Assembly: GCA_009602725.1 (NCBI GenBank)
Contig: WELB01000278.1
Coordinates: 1 to 46,594, forward strand
Direction: 5' to 3'
Length of the DNA stretch: 46,594 nt
From: Spirogloea muscicola
Taxonomy: Eukaryota; Streptophyta; Zygnematophyceae; Spirogloeales; Spirogloeaceae
Positions 1 to 9,839 of this stretch are shown here, one piece after another. The position numbers were made by a program, and so were the translations under genes. Within the stretch, counting starts at the first letter, position 1, and every line of letters starts with the position of its first letter. Under the pieces are notes generated by a model that saw only the letters and a list, made by a program, of their open reading frames with translations, did not search any database and was not told the DNA's origin.

Positions 1-145
1 GGCGCCGCGCAGGGCGGCACCGCGCAGGGCGGCACCGCGCAGGGCGGCGTCGCCGCCCTCACGACCCGTAATTCCCCCGTAGGGCCCGCCTTCTCGAGGT
101 GGGCCTTGAGGCGAGCCTCCCAGAGACCCTTGGGGAGGGATGGCA

Positions 146-170
146 CATGAAGCACTATAAGTAGGGCTGA
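146..170 (+). promoter_or_regulatory. LTR core promoter with TATA box
   Basis: CACTATAAGTAG (TATA at 156-159) lies just after a GGGGAGGG..TGGCA block. The same GGGGAGGG-TGGCA-(n)-TATAAGTAG arrangement recurs in other LTR families: 6647, 19617, 22727 and 35312. It is the likely start region for genomic RNA transcription. Family T2 LTRs keep the upstream block, but the TATA is degenerate (CACTAAGG). Confidence 0.75.
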
Positions 171-388
171 GACCAGCCTCCGGGCACCCGGCTCTGGTCA
201 GCGAAGCCCACGCCAAAGAGAGGCGCGCAGCCCTGCTGCCGCCTGCTGCCGCAGCTCGTCCGTGCAGCCCTGCTGCTGCCTGCTGTTGCAGCCCGACGCC
301 GCAACCTGTCCCTGCGGATCTTCATCGGCTCTTCTGAAGGTAGACTGTGGCTGCTCCCTTTGGGACAGTTGCTGGCCCGTACCGAGAG

Positions 389-414
389 GTGAGTCGCCGC
401 CTGTCGGCGGCGCC
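389..414 (+). promoter_or_regulatory. splice donor followed by conserved GC stem-loop in LTR
   Basis: AG|GTGAGT (GT at 389) is a near-perfect 5' splice site. It runs straight into a 7-bp stem with a 4-base loop (395-401 paired with 406-412). A weaker upstream site (GTAGAC, 340) lies where sister LTRs have GTAAGT. The stem-loop recurs in most LTR families of the window with different loops and paired substitutions. A role in splicing, packaging or 3'-end formation is inference. Confidence 0.55.
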
Positions 415-549
415 TCAGGGCAAGGTATTCCGCTGCGTGTGCATGTGGTGCTTCTCTGTGCTGGGGGTTTCGTCTCAAACCCCAGAGACAGAAACCAATC
501 AGGACGTCCTAACCCTTAACTACTTGTGAAGGGCTTAGAATGCTTCATT

Positions 550-561
550 TGGTATCAGAGG
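550..561 (+). other. primer-binding site (initiator tRNA-Met type)
   Basis: TGGTATCAGAGG starts two bases after the 5' LTR. It closely matches the usual plant LTR-retrotransposon PBS, which is complementary to the 3' end of initiator tRNA-Met. It primes minus-strand DNA synthesis. The same string follows the E7 LTR at 24123. Confidence 0.92.
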
Positions 562-1099
562 AGTCCTTGTATCTTGCTAGCCTTGTATTCTGTGATGATA
601 CGGCTGACAATGCAAGGTTCCTTCTGATGCTCTGGCACTGACTAGTCTCTTGTGGTTGAGACACCTTGCCAGACCGTACTCGTGGATCTGCATCGACGGG
701 CCGATTGATACTGTTGTCCACTCGCCCGCTGCATCCACAAGCCTGGGGTCGACCAATGTCAAGTGTCCCACCACCCCGGCAGCCACCGACATTGCCAGGT
801 CAGTACTCGCCCGCGTAACCACCTGCGGTCGGCGGATCGCCTGTCTTTTGAAAGGAGGTGAAATCGACCGCCGATGGGCGGCGAGTCTGGCCATGTGCCA
901 GAGGCTGGTCCGTACCCAGTTCTGGCCCCTCCCTCGGCTGCGCGTGCTGCTTGCGTTTTTGGGATATGGCTTGCGCGCTGCCATGATTGCTTTGCTTTGC
1001 TGGCGCACCAGCTTGCTTAGTGTGTTGTGGTAGTATTGTCTTCTCGGTGTGTCTTGCGCCCTCCCACTGACTTGGCCTTCAGTGTGTTGGTGTAAAGGC
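562..1099 (+). other. E1 leader with predicted 3' splice site
   Basis: This non-coding leader has at least eight upstream ATGs, unfavourable for scanning to the gag start. Near its end it has a branch-point-like CTGAC (1066-1071) and a TTCAG acceptor (AG at 1081-1082), 17 bases before the gag ATG. E7 keeps the same CACTGACTTG..TTCAG block at 24647-24665. With the LTR donor this predicts an intron of about 690 bases that removes the PBS and upstream ATGs. It may also contain the packaging signal. Confidence 0.5.
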
Positions 1100-2647
1100 A
1101 TGGAGTCCGAGGACTCAAGTGCGCAACTTAGCGCCCCTCCGCAGGGAGTGCCACCGGCCGAAGTCGAGGATGTGGCCAACGAGTTGGCGGAGCTCCGCGC
1201 GCTCGGACCAGACGGCCTTACAACGGCCGATGCGCAGCGCCTACGGCGCCTGAGGGAGCTCGTCGAGGCAGCGGCCCCTGGTGGGAACCCGCTGGTAACC
1301 CCAGTCCTGACGGCATTGAGGCAGGAGGTACGAGTTCTCATCAGCCGCTCTTCTTCGGATGAGCAGCGCACTCGTCGCCTCCGAGCGAAGGTCAACCGTG
1401 GTGCGCGGTTGGGCCGTGCTCAGCCGTGCCAGCCGTCAAAGTTTGACGGGCAGGGGAGCCTCGCAGCCTGGATCAGAGAGATGAATGCATGGTTCGTGTT
1501 ATGCGAGGCGCCGGTGACGTCCCGCGTGGGAATCGCCGCCACCTACCTCACCGGTGATCCAGCCGCCATTTGGGAGAGTACAAAGGAGTCCTCGACGCCC
1601 AGAGAACATAATACCTGGGATTTCTTCACCCGCTCGTTGACCACCTTGTACGGAGAGGTTCATGCAGAGCTTAAGGCGCGTAATCAACTCGATGCTATTC
1701 GTATGGTAGACGATGATTTCGAAGATTATGTGCGTCGTATTCATCTTATTCTGATGAAATGTGGTAACATGAACCCGATGGACCAAGTCCAGAGGTTCAA
1801 AGCTGGTCTGCCGCAACATATGGCGGTACTGTCCCAGCTTGACAAGCTCACCCATGATGTAGTCAATACCCTCGATAAGTTCATAGAGCAAGCACGACAA
1901 TCCTTCTTGATGTACCCAAAAAAGAAGCGCTTGTTTCGAGGTGAGGACCGTGACGCGCCAGGGCCTTCGGTGGTGAAGCGTCATAAGCCTAACCATGGTA
2001 GTAAGCCTCGACCCCCGCCTCGGTCGGCGGCAGCAGTGCCCAAGGGCAAGCCCAAGGCCTTTGTCCTTGAGGAAGACCGAGCTTGCTACCGGTGCGGCAA
2101 CAAGGGGCATCGCATTCGGGACTCCCCACAGCCGCCGAAGACTCCAGCGTCGTCTACACCATCCTCGACACGCCCTAAGGGCCAGTACAAGGACAAGGGT
2201 AAAGGGAAAAGTGCGTCCCCTTCCTTAACCTCCTTATGTGTAATTCAGCAGCGTGGTGTGAATATGCTGTTTGAACTTGTAGGACGAGCATGTCCAAAGT
2301 CCGTTGTGCCAGTAGTATGCTCTGTGCATGAGCTTCTGCAAGCACTAGTAGATGGGGGCCCCCTCGTTGTATGGGTTCCTTCTAATCAGCTGCAGAAAGC
2401 TGCGAACATGTATTTGAGCTGGATCAGTTCACACGGCACTAAAGAACCTGTCTTCTTTATTGTGCCGTGCAGTCGCGGAATGAATCCTCTACCTCCAAAG
2501 GGGCTGGCTTTGCTGTGTCGTCGGAAGGCGGGCCACCTCCACGTGAAGTACGGAGTGAAGGACGGATCTCCAAGACCTTCTAAACTGCTCATCTTCGTAG
2601 CTAGTAGTTATTCTTACGGCAGTAGGTGCCTCGGCACTCAGCGCTGA
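1100..2647 (+). CDS. gag: E1 Gag with extra uncharacterised module
   Basis: This is the nucleocapsid polyprotein of a chromovirus, which forms the cytoplasmic virus-like particle and binds genomic RNA. I chose the ATG at 1100 because the E7 start (24683) has the same context (MxSxDSSAQ), while the longer frame from 1049 is not conserved. About residues 113-270 look like the retrotransposon Gag helical domain, followed by a basic stretch. The zinc knuckle at about 329-342 reads C-x2-C-x4-H, but its last cysteine is serine (2123-2125); E5 keeps that cysteine. Residues 389-485 form a module with strands VPVV, LVVWVP and VFFIVP, shared with E5 and E10 and not recognised by me. The frame closes just inside the start of the protease frame. 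Confidence 0.88.
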   Translation: MESEDSSAQLSAPPQGVPPAEVEDVANELAELRALGPDGLTTADAQRLRRLRELVEAAAPGGNPLVTPVLTALRQEVRVLISRSSSDEQRTRRLRAKVNRGARLGRAQPCQPSKFDGQGSLAAWIREMNAWFVLCEAPVTSRVGIAATYLTGDPAAIWESTKESSTPREHNTWDFFTRSLTTLYGEVHAELKARNQLDAIRMVDDDFEDYVRRIHLILMKCGNMNPMDQVQRFKAGLPQHMAVLSQLDKLTHDVVNTLDKFIEQARQSFLMYPKKKRLFRGEDRDAPGPSVVKRHKPNHGSKPRPPPRSAAAVPKGKPKAFVLEEDRACYRCGNKGHRIRDSPQPPKTPASSTPSSTRPKGQYKDKGKGKSASPSLTSLCVIQQRGVNMLFELVGRACPKSVVPVVCSVHELLQALVDGGPLVVWVPSNQLQKAANMYLSWISSHGTKEPVFFIVPCSRGMNPLPPKGLALLCRRKAGHLHVKYGVKDGSPRPSKLLIFVASSYSYGSRCLGTQR

Positions 2648-3160
2648 CGCGCCAACTATGTTGTTCTCAGGACTGGTGGCTAGTCAGCCAGCCCAGATCC
2701 TTATAGACACAGGGGCTACTGTTTCCCTGTATTAGTAAGACTTTTGTGAGTGACAATGGTTTGATTGTAAAACCTACTACCACTTCACAAGCTACTTTGG
2801 CAAATGGACAAAGTGCCGAAATTGTGGGCCTATGTCAAGTTCCTCTACACATTCAAAACTTGAAGACGGTTGTGTCTTGCCATGTCCTTGATTGAGTTGG
2901 CACTGGGCTTTGATGTGATATTGGGCGATGACTGGTTGTGTTCTAATGGGGCCCTCCTTGACTTTGACGCGCGGACTTGCTCGGGCCGACAGGGTTCTCG
3001 TCGTTTTGTACTGCACAAAGACGTTCCCTTTGTACCATCGCCTGTGACAGAATCCTCTATTCAGCTGTCGGCTGTGCAGTTTAAGAGGGTCCTTCACGCA
3101 GAACCCACCTCGGCTGTGTATCTGCTAATGGTGATGGAAAGTGAGTCCCCCCCCTGACTC
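2619..3160 (+). pseudogene. pol: E1 aspartic protease region, frameshifted
   Basis: The pepsin-type retroviral protease would cut Gag-Pol. The active site reads I-D-T-G-A-T (Asp at 2706-2708) after the phrase ASQPAQIL, shared with E5. An apparent extra base near 2725-2735 throws the frame into stops. It resumes in another frame with LANGQ and a late ILGDDWL motif (about 2918), typical of gypsy proteases. A C-run at 3147-3155 gives another shift. The breaks could be decay or, in the homopolymer, sequencing error. Relative to Gag, the protease frame here is +1. Confidence 0.75.
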
Positions 3161-3907
3161 AGTAGTAGTGAGTAATGTGGCCTCACATGGTGCGGCTCTT
3201 GACAGCTTGTTGGAGGAATATGCGGATGTGTTCCCCGATGCCTCCCGGACGGTTTGCCTCCTGACCGAGGCGTGGCTCATACAATCCCAGTAGAGCCCGG
3301 CGCTTTACCGCCGTACCGTCCGATGTATCGACTAAGTCCTCTCGAATTCCGGGAGATGCAGACCCAAGTGGAGGAACTGCTACGGAAAGGCCATATTGAG
3401 CCTTCTCAGTCGCCGTACGGTGCACCAATCCTCTTCGTAAAGAAGAAGGATGGTAGTCTTCGTATGTGCATCGACTATCGAGCCTTAAACAAGCTCACCG
3501 TCAAGAATCGGTATCCTTTGCCTCAAATAGACGACCTGTTCGACCGTCTAGCGAGAGCTAATGTGTTCAGCTCCCTCGATTTGCAAAGTGGTTATCATCA
3601 AATTCGTATTACCCCTGAGGATGTCCCGAAGTCGGCATTCCGTACGCCGCTCGGTCACTTCCAGTTCAAGGTGCTCAGCTTTGGTTTGACCAACGCACCT
3701 GCCACATTTCAGGCGGTAATGACGAAAGTCTTTGGCCCCCTACTGTATGACTTTGTGCTGGTCTATCTGGATGACATACTGGTGTTTAGTAAAACGCCTG
3801 AGGAGCACGTACGTCATTTGCGGCAAGTGCTGCAACTATTACGTGCAAACCAGTTGTATGCCAAGAGTCCAAATGTGTATTCAACCAGCCTGAGCTCACA
3901 TACTTAG
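3161..3907 (+). pseudogene. pol: E1 reverse transcriptase, Ty3/gypsy type, frameshifted
   Basis: This RNA-dependent DNA polymerase copies genomic RNA in the particle. The main frame, 3254-3907, contains the gypsy hallmarks: the [10 protein letters not shown] entry, the [13 protein letters not shown] motif, [35 protein letters not shown] and the catalytic YLDD (3764-3775). A frameshift near 3240-3260 separates it from its N-terminal part. Another near 3865, where one base is missing, separates it from the RNase H frame that starts with [12 protein letters not shown]. All catalytic motifs are otherwise intact, so the breaks look recent or technical. Confidence 0.9.
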
Positions 3908-6096
3908 GGCATGTTGTGGGCAAAGACGGGGTACGCGTCGTCCCCAAAAAGACTTCAGCAGTAAAGGACTGGCCTGTGCCACGGAATGTGCCAGCGTTGC
4001 GGTCCTTCTTGGGATTCGCAAATTACTTCCGCAAGTTTCTACAAGGGTACGGAAGCATGGCATCTCCTCTTACGAAGCTCACTCGTAAGGACGTCAGCTG
4101 GGTGTGGACGTCGGAATGCCAGAAGGCATTCGAGGATATCAAACGGGTCCTGGTGAATCCACCTGTTTTGGCCTTGCCTCGAGAAGGCGTGCCATTTGAA
4201 GTAGTATGTGACGCCTCTTTGATCGGCATTGGTGCCGTACTCTTGCAGGAGGGTCATCCCGTAGCATTTGAAAGTCGCCCGCTTCGTCCTGCAGAGCGTA
4301 ACTACACTACGGGGGAGCAAGAGCTCCTTGCTGTTGTGCACGCCTTACGTGTGTGGCGTTGCTATCTCGAGGGTGTTGACTTTACGGTCGTAACGGATCA
4401 TTGCCCGTTGACCTATTTTCACACACAACAGCAATTGAGCAGGCGTCAAACACGGTGGGCTGAGTGTATAGCACAATTCCGTTTCCAGTGGTTGTACCGC
4501 CCTGGACGTATGAATGTTGCGGACCCGGTAAGTCGCAACATTGCAGGGGCTGCTGTGGCGGCTGTCTTGCACGCTTCAAGGGGTCAGACCGCAGACGTGC
4601 GGCCTACTCGTGGAACTGCTCGGCAGTCCACCGCCAACCTCTCTGAGCTGTATGTGCGTATTCGTGATGGGTATGGCACAGACCCATGGTTTGCGGCTAA
4701 AACCAATACACGCACACTAGTAAATGACCAAGGCTTTTGGTGGCGAGGTGACGCCATTGTAGTTCCTGACTGCAATGCCTTGCGCACCAGTATCTTGCAA
4801 GAACTGCATGAGCCTCCGTATAGTGGTCATTTGGGTATGGGAAAGACGAAGAAAGCCGTCCAGCTTCTCTTCTGGTGGCCGGACTTGAAAGCTCAAGTAG
4901 AGTCTTTTGTAAGGACTTGTGCCACCTGCCAGCGCAGTAAGGCACGCTCTCATAAGCCTGCCGGGTTGCTCCAACCGTTGGAGATTCCTCCGAGGAACTG
5001 GTCTGATGTAAGTGTGGATTTCATCACCCATTTGCCGAAGACGAAAAAGGGTCATGATGCCATTGTCGTATTTGTGGATCGTCTGAGTAAAATGGCGCAT
5101 TTTGTGCCTACGACCACAAAGGTGTCAGCCAAAGAGTTCGCTGGTATCTTCGTGGACCGCGTATGGAAACTGCACGGAGTCCCCGAGCGGATCGTGTCTG
5201 ACCGCGATCCTCGCTTTACGGGGCACTTCTGGAAGGAAGTGTGCAGGCTGATTGGCACCCAGCAATCCATGTCCACGGCTTTCCATCCCCAGACAGATGG
5301 TCAGACGGAAAGAATGAATCGGGTGTTGGAAGACATGTTGCGGCATTTTGTAAACCCCAGTCAAAGTGACTGGGATGAGTATCTTGCTCCAGCGGAGTAC
5401 GCCGTGAACAATGCCTTCTACGAGTCAACCAAGAATACACCCTTCTTTCTTAATTATGGTCAGCATCCCCGAGCACCTTTACAGGTGGGGAGGCCGGAAC
5501 GTGTGCCGGCCGCAGTAACTTTTACCGGGAACCTCCTGGAAGCTCAGCGGAGGGCTAGGCAATGCTTGGAGATTGCCCAGCAACGGCAAAAGCAGTACGC
5601 TGATCGACGTCGACGGGATATATCCTTCGACGTGGGTTCTCAAGTGCTACTCAGCACAAAGCATCTCTCCATGCGGGCTGTCGGTACGCCTAAATTGCTA
5701 CCAAAGTGGGTTGGACCTTTTCGTGTAGTGCGTCTGGTCGGCAAAGTTGCGTACGAGCTGGACACGCCGGTACATTGGAAAATCCATAAAGTATTCCATG
5801 TGTCCCAGCTCGAACCATTCCATACGGATGGTCGTGTCCAACCGCCCCCACCTTCCCTTGTCGTCAAGGATAATGAAGAGTTTGAGGTGGAGGAGATCTT
5901 GTCTCACCGCGACAAACTCCGTGGGCGACGTAAGTCCCGAGAGTATCTTGTAAAGTGGAAAGGCTATGGGCCTGAACACAATACGTGGGAACCTTCGGGC
6001 CATCTTGCCCATTGCCCGTCCGTTCTCCGTAAGTATCTTGCAAAGAAGAAACTCCCTCCTTTGCGTAGTACTTCTATGACTACCCGTCAAAAGTAA
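3871..6096 (+). CDS. pol: E1 RNase H, integrase and chromodomain
   Basis: This long open frame carries the rest of Pol. RNase H has acidic residues in VVCDAS (Asp 4210), GEQELLAV and VVTDH (4396). The integrase has an HHCC zinc-binding N-terminus ([10 protein letters not shown] to CATCQ, about 4805-4930) and a full DDE core: Asp 5017 (VDFI), Asp 5200 (SDRD) and Glu 5308 (QTER), with the canonical 35 residues between the last two. A GPY/F-type module follows (KWVGPFRVV, about 5705). A C-terminal chromodomain (about 5875-6050; [20 protein letters not shown]) marks it as a chromovirus, whose integrase is known to be targeted to modified histones. Only the junction with RT is broken. Confidence 0.93.
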   Translation, partial: KCVFNQPELTYLGHVVGKDGVRVVPKKTSAVKDWPVPRNVPALRSFLGFANYFRKFLQGYGSMASPLTKLTRKDVSWVWTSECQKAFEDIKRVLVNPPVLALPREGVPFEVVCDASLIGIGAVLLQEGHPVAFESRPLRPAERNYTTGEQELLAVVHALRVWRCYLEGVDFTVVTDHCPLTYFHTQQQLSRRQTRWAECIAQFRFQWLYRPGRMNVADPVSRNIAGAAVAAVLHASRGQTADVRPTRGTARQSTANLSELYVRIRDGYGTDPWFAAKTNTRTLVNDQGFWWRGDAIVVPDCNALRTSILQELHEPPYSGHLGMGKTKKAVQLLFWWPDLKAQVESFVRTCATCQRSKARSHKPAGLLQPLEIPPRNWSDVSVDFITHLPKTKKGHDAIVVFVDRLSKMAHFVPTTTKVSAKEFAGIFVDRVWKLHGVPERIVSDRDPRFTGHFWKEVCRLIGTQQSMSTAFHPQTDGQTERMNRVLEDMLRHFVNPSQSDWDEYLAPAEYAVNNAFYESTKNTPFFLNYGQHPRAPLQVGRPERVPAAVTFTGNLLEAQRRARQCLEIAQQRQKQYADRRRRDISFDVGSQVLLSTKHLSMRAVGTPKLLPKWVGPFRVVRLVGKVAYELDTPVHWKIHKVFHVSQLEPFHTDGRVQPPPPSLVVKDNEEFEVEEILSHRDKLRGRRKSREYLVKWKGYGPEHNTWEPSGHLAHCPSVLRKYLAKKKLPPLRSTSMTTRQK

Positions 6097-6149
6097 TTTG
6101 ACGAACTCTCCTTCCGTACCAAGTCCTTGTTCCCGAGGACGTGAACATC

Positions 6150-6163
6150 AAAGTGGGGAGGAA
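6150..6163 (+). other. polypurine tract of E1
   Basis: AAAGTGGGGAGGAA directly precedes the TGTAACG start of the 3' LTR and primes plus-strand DNA. The upstream block CGAGGACGTGAAC is conserved before the PPTs of E5, E8 and E10. Confidence 0.88.
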
Positions 6164-7040
6164 TGTAACGTCCCCATCCGTTACGTGACGTTTAACCGTG
6201 GGTTGAACGCTAACGCGTGGTAACGGCACGCGGCCCCGGTATCGTTGGCGTGCGACACGTGGGCGACGCGCGGGCAAGTGAGACGCAGCTCACCGCGGCT
6301 CGCCGGAGCTGTCGCCGCAGGGCCGCCCGGGCCCCCGGGCCATGGCCGCCGCCGCCCTCACGACCGTTCCGCAGGGCGGCACCGCGCAGGGCGGCACTGC
6401 GACGTGCCCGTCGGCGGCATGTCCGCCGAACTGGTGAGCGCCACCTCTTGGCCGCCGGACTCGTAGTGACATACCTGTGACGCGTGTAGCGCTGTGACGC
6501 GCCTGGCGGCGCCGCGCAGGGCGGCACCGCGCAGGGCGGCGTCGCCGCCCTCACAACCCGTATCCCCCCGTAGGGCCCGCCTTCTCGAGGTGGGCCTTGA
6601 GGCGAGCCTCCCAGAGACCCTTGGGGAGGGGTGGCACATGAAGCACTATAAGTAGGGCTGAGACCAGCCTCCGGGGACCCGGCTCTGGTCAGCGAAGCCC
6701 ACGCCAGAGAGAGGCGCGCAGCCCTGCTGCCGCCTGCTGCCGCAGCTCGTCCGCGCAGCCCTGCTGCTGCCTGCTGCTGCAGCCCGACGCCGCAACCTGT
6801 CCCTGCGGATCTTCATCGGCTCTTCTGAAGGTAGACTGTGGCTGCTCCCTTTGGGGACAGTTGCTGGCCCGTACCGAGAGGTGAGTCGCCGCCTGTCGGC
6901 GGCGCCTCAGGGCAAGGTATTCCGCTGCGTGTGCATGTGGTGCTTCTCTGTGCTGGGGGTTTCGTCTCTAAACCCCAGAGACAGAAACCAATCAGGACGT
7001 CCTAACCCTTAACTACTTGTGAAGGGCTTAGAATGCTTCA
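6164..7040 (+). repeat. 3' LTR of E1 (family T1, 877 bp)
   Basis: It starts TGTAACGTCC right after the PPT and ends GCTTCA at 7040, where homology to the 5' LTR stops. It contains a TATA box (6647), a splice donor (about 6882) and the same stem-loop. The following bases CAAAT (7041-7045) are the predicted right TSD, but the left one lies outside the window. Confidence 0.93.
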
Positions 7041-8934
7041 CAAATACTCATCCCAAATTGACAAAGTGCCTCAACATGTCCTCGAGGACCCGATTCATTC
7101 GAACAGTTTGGCCATCAGTTTGTGGATGGAAGGCTGTGGACATGGCTTGCTTCGTGCCAATAAGCTTGCGAACTTCCTTTTAGAAGTGACCTGTGAAGCG
7201 AGGATCGCGCTCCGAGACCAGCCTCTCGGGTATCCCATGCAGCTTTCACACCGTATCCATAAGATGCCAGCGCAATCCTTCGCTGATGCCCGCGTAATTG
7301 TGTGAGCAAGATGCACCATTGTACTTAGTCTATCCACAAAGACGACCATGGCATCATAGCCGTTCCGCGTCTTAGGCATTGTGTTTTAAAGCCCACACTT
7401 ACATCAGACCAACTTCGCTCCGGCATCTGCAATGGCTGAAGTAATCCGGCAGGCTTGCCAGAGATTGCCTTACTACGCTGGCATGTGGCACAGCTTGACA
7501 CAAAAGCGCGCACCTGGGTTGAAAACCCCTCCACGACACGAGGCATCGCACAGCCTGTTGGTCTAGCTCACTCCCAGATAATCGCTGTAAGGCGTATCAT
7601 GCAGCTCCTGCATCATGTCAGTGCGCAAGGCTTGCAGTCCGGGACCACGATAGCGGCGCCTTGACACCAAAAGCCTTTGTCATCAGTGAGGGTGCTTACG
7701 TTGGCGGCCTCAGCAAACCATGGGTCTTTGCCATACCCTTCACAGATACGCACGTAGAGCTCTGAGAGGTCAGCCGTGGTCTGCCGAGAAGCTTGACGAG
7801 TCGGACGCAGTCCTGCAGCCCGCACTCGATAAGCCTTCAAGGTAGCCAACGCTTCAGCGCTGCGAATGTTGCGACTCAAAGGGTCCGCAACATTAGGCCG
7901 TCCAAGGCGATAATTCTACGGGACACTAGATGTGCCATACACTCAGCCCATCGAGCTTGACGTCTAGTCAAATGCTGGTGTGTGTGAAAGCACGTCAACG
8001 GACAATGATCCGTGAAAACTTTATATCCAGGTAGCAACATTCCAGGTAGCAAGGCCAGACGCTAAGGCGTGCACCACAGCCAGCAATTTGTGATCGCCCG
8101 TAGTGTAATTTTGCTCTGCAGGGATCAGCAGGCGACTCTCAGACGCTATTGGGTGACCCTCTTGCAAGAGCACGGCACCAATGCCTGTCAAAGAGGCATC
8201 GCAGATGAGCTCATATGGCACGCCTTCCTGAGGAAAGGCCAGAACAGGCGGGAATGTCAGCGCCTGCTGTATGCCCTCACTGCCCTCTGGCATTCGGACG
8301 ACCACTCCCAGGGTACGTCCTTACGAGCCAGCTTCGTAAGAGGAAGTATCAAGTTCCCATATCCTTGGTAGGAATTACAGGAGTAATTTACCAATCCCAG
8401 AAAGGAGCGCAACCGAGGTACATTCCGTTGCACAGGTCAATCCCGTACGACCGAAGTCTTCTTTTGTCCGACACGTATGCCGTCTTTGCCCACGACATGC
8501 CAAGGTATGTCAGCTCTGGCTGGTGAAATGCGCACTTGGACCTCTTGGCATACGGTTGATTCTCACGCAGCAGCTGCCGCACTCGGCGCAGGTGCCTGGC
8601 ATGATCCTCCGGGCGTTTTGCTAAACACCATAATGTCGTCCAAGTAAACCAGCACAAAAGCATAGAGCAGAAGCCAAAGAAAGACCCTCGTCATCACAGC
8701 CTGGAACGTAGCCGGTGCATTGATCAGACCAAAGTTCAGCACCTTGACCTGAAAGTGTCCAAGCGGCGTACGGAACTTCGACTTTGGAACATCCGCAGGC
8801 GTGATTCGAAGTTGGTGATACCCACTTGCCAGGTCCAGGGAGCTAAACATAGTAGCCCCTGCAACCCAATCGAACAGACATATATTCGAGGCAATGGGTA
8901 TCGGTTCTTGATAATTGATCTCAAAGTCGTACTC
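7041..8934 (-). pseudogene. pol: E2: decayed gypsy pol (RT, RNase H, integrase)
   Basis: Read on the minus strand it runs RT (8930-8400; [37 protein letters not shown]), RNase H (8305-7960; [31 protein letters not shown]), then the integrase zinc region (CATCQRSK, about 7470) and part of the core. It ends within the phrase DMLRHFV, where E1 has inserted. Several stops and shifts make it non-functional. It belongs to the same lineage as E1. At 8934 its RT begins abruptly, fused to E3. Confidence 0.88.
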
Positions 8935-9700
8935 CTGTAGGAATTTTACCCATTTGGCTCGCCTTCAGTTCAATTGTGGTTGCGTTTGTAGAGTTTTCAA
9001 TGAGTGCTGGTCAGACTTTGTCTCTGTCCTTTAACCTTGAAGGTAACACCTCCAAACCTTTAAGGCATGTACTATGGCCAGTGCTTGCTTTCCAAGGGTT
9101 GGATAATTGACTTCAGCAGGCTTCAGCTTTCTGCTTTCGAACGCAATCGGTTGTGGACCATTCCCTTGGTTTTGTGACAGTACCGCCCCAATACCATAAT
9201 CTGAGGCGTTTGTGGTGACTTCAAAAGGTAAATCTGGGTCCGGATGTGCCAGAATCGGGGCTTGAGTCAGCAGATTTTTTATTCTCACAATAGCTTCCTC
9301 CTGAGCCATGCCCCACTCAAAAGCAACCCCCTTCTGCAGAAGGTCCGTCATGGGCTTGCATATGCTTGCCATGTTCTTCACGAACTTTCGGTAGTAGTTG
9401 GCCAAACCGAGAAATGATCGCAGTTCCTTGACGCTGGTGGGTTGGGGCCATTTCCACGGCCGCAACCGTAGAAGTCTCAACCTCTATTCCGCTTTCAGAC
9501 AGGACGTGGCCCAGAAAATCCACCTTTCCCTTCAGGAAGTCGCATTTTGACAATTTGACATACAGCTGATGCTCTCGAAGAATGTCAGCGTGTTACTTAG
9601 GTATATCCGATGCTCTTCCGACGTTTTGGAGTAGATGAGGATGTCATCAAGGAATACCACCACACAGTTATCCAAGTAAGGTTTGAATATCCATATTGCT
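8935..9700 (-). pseudogene. pol: E3: pol fragment of a second gypsy lineage
   Basis: Read on the minus strand: RT palm end with VVVFLDDILIYSKTSEEH (about 9655-9605), then DFLKGKVDFLGHVLS, then after a frameshift TSVKELRSFLGLANYYRKF and RNase H (LPFEVTTNASDYGIGAVLSQ, PAEVNYPTLGKQALAIVHALKVWRCYL). It ends in the tether RRAKWVKFLQEYDFEI at about 8940. Motif wording differs clearly from E1 and E2, so it is a different gypsy clade. The 5' part of RT and the integrase are missing. Confidence 0.85.
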
Positions 9701-9839
9701 AACCTAATCCAGGTAGAATACGGCAGCTACTTGGTAGTCGCGTGGTGCAGTGAGGAGCCGCCGAGTGGCGGCACCACAGCTCCTGACACCGGTCAGGGTA
9801 GGTCAAGGGTTGACTACGGCCCAGACCATGCGGGCATTT

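Larger units (their letters stand above)
1..547 (+). repeat. 5' LTR of chromovirus E1 (family T1), cut by the window edge
   Basis: This matches the 3' LTR at 6508-7040 at roughly 98%; I counted about ten differences, which implies a fairly recent insertion. Position 1 corresponds to about position 345 of the 877-bp LTR, so its U3 start lies outside the window. The first 50 bases hold three copies of a 15-bp GC-rich unit where the 3' LTR has two. It carries a TATA box, splice donors and a stem-loop. It ends in ..GCTTCA, followed by the primer-binding site. Confidence 0.95.

Noticed and set aside
577-1395. 272-codon minus-strand open frame across the E1 leader and gag start
   Set aside because: Antisense to a conserved leader and gag, rich in R/S/A as expected from GC-rich DNA, no domain, and not kept in E7.
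2600-2660. Conserved programmed Gag-Pol frameshift
   Set aside because: The shift is +1 in E1 and -1 in E5, and both copies carry other frame breaks, so no consistent signal is seen.
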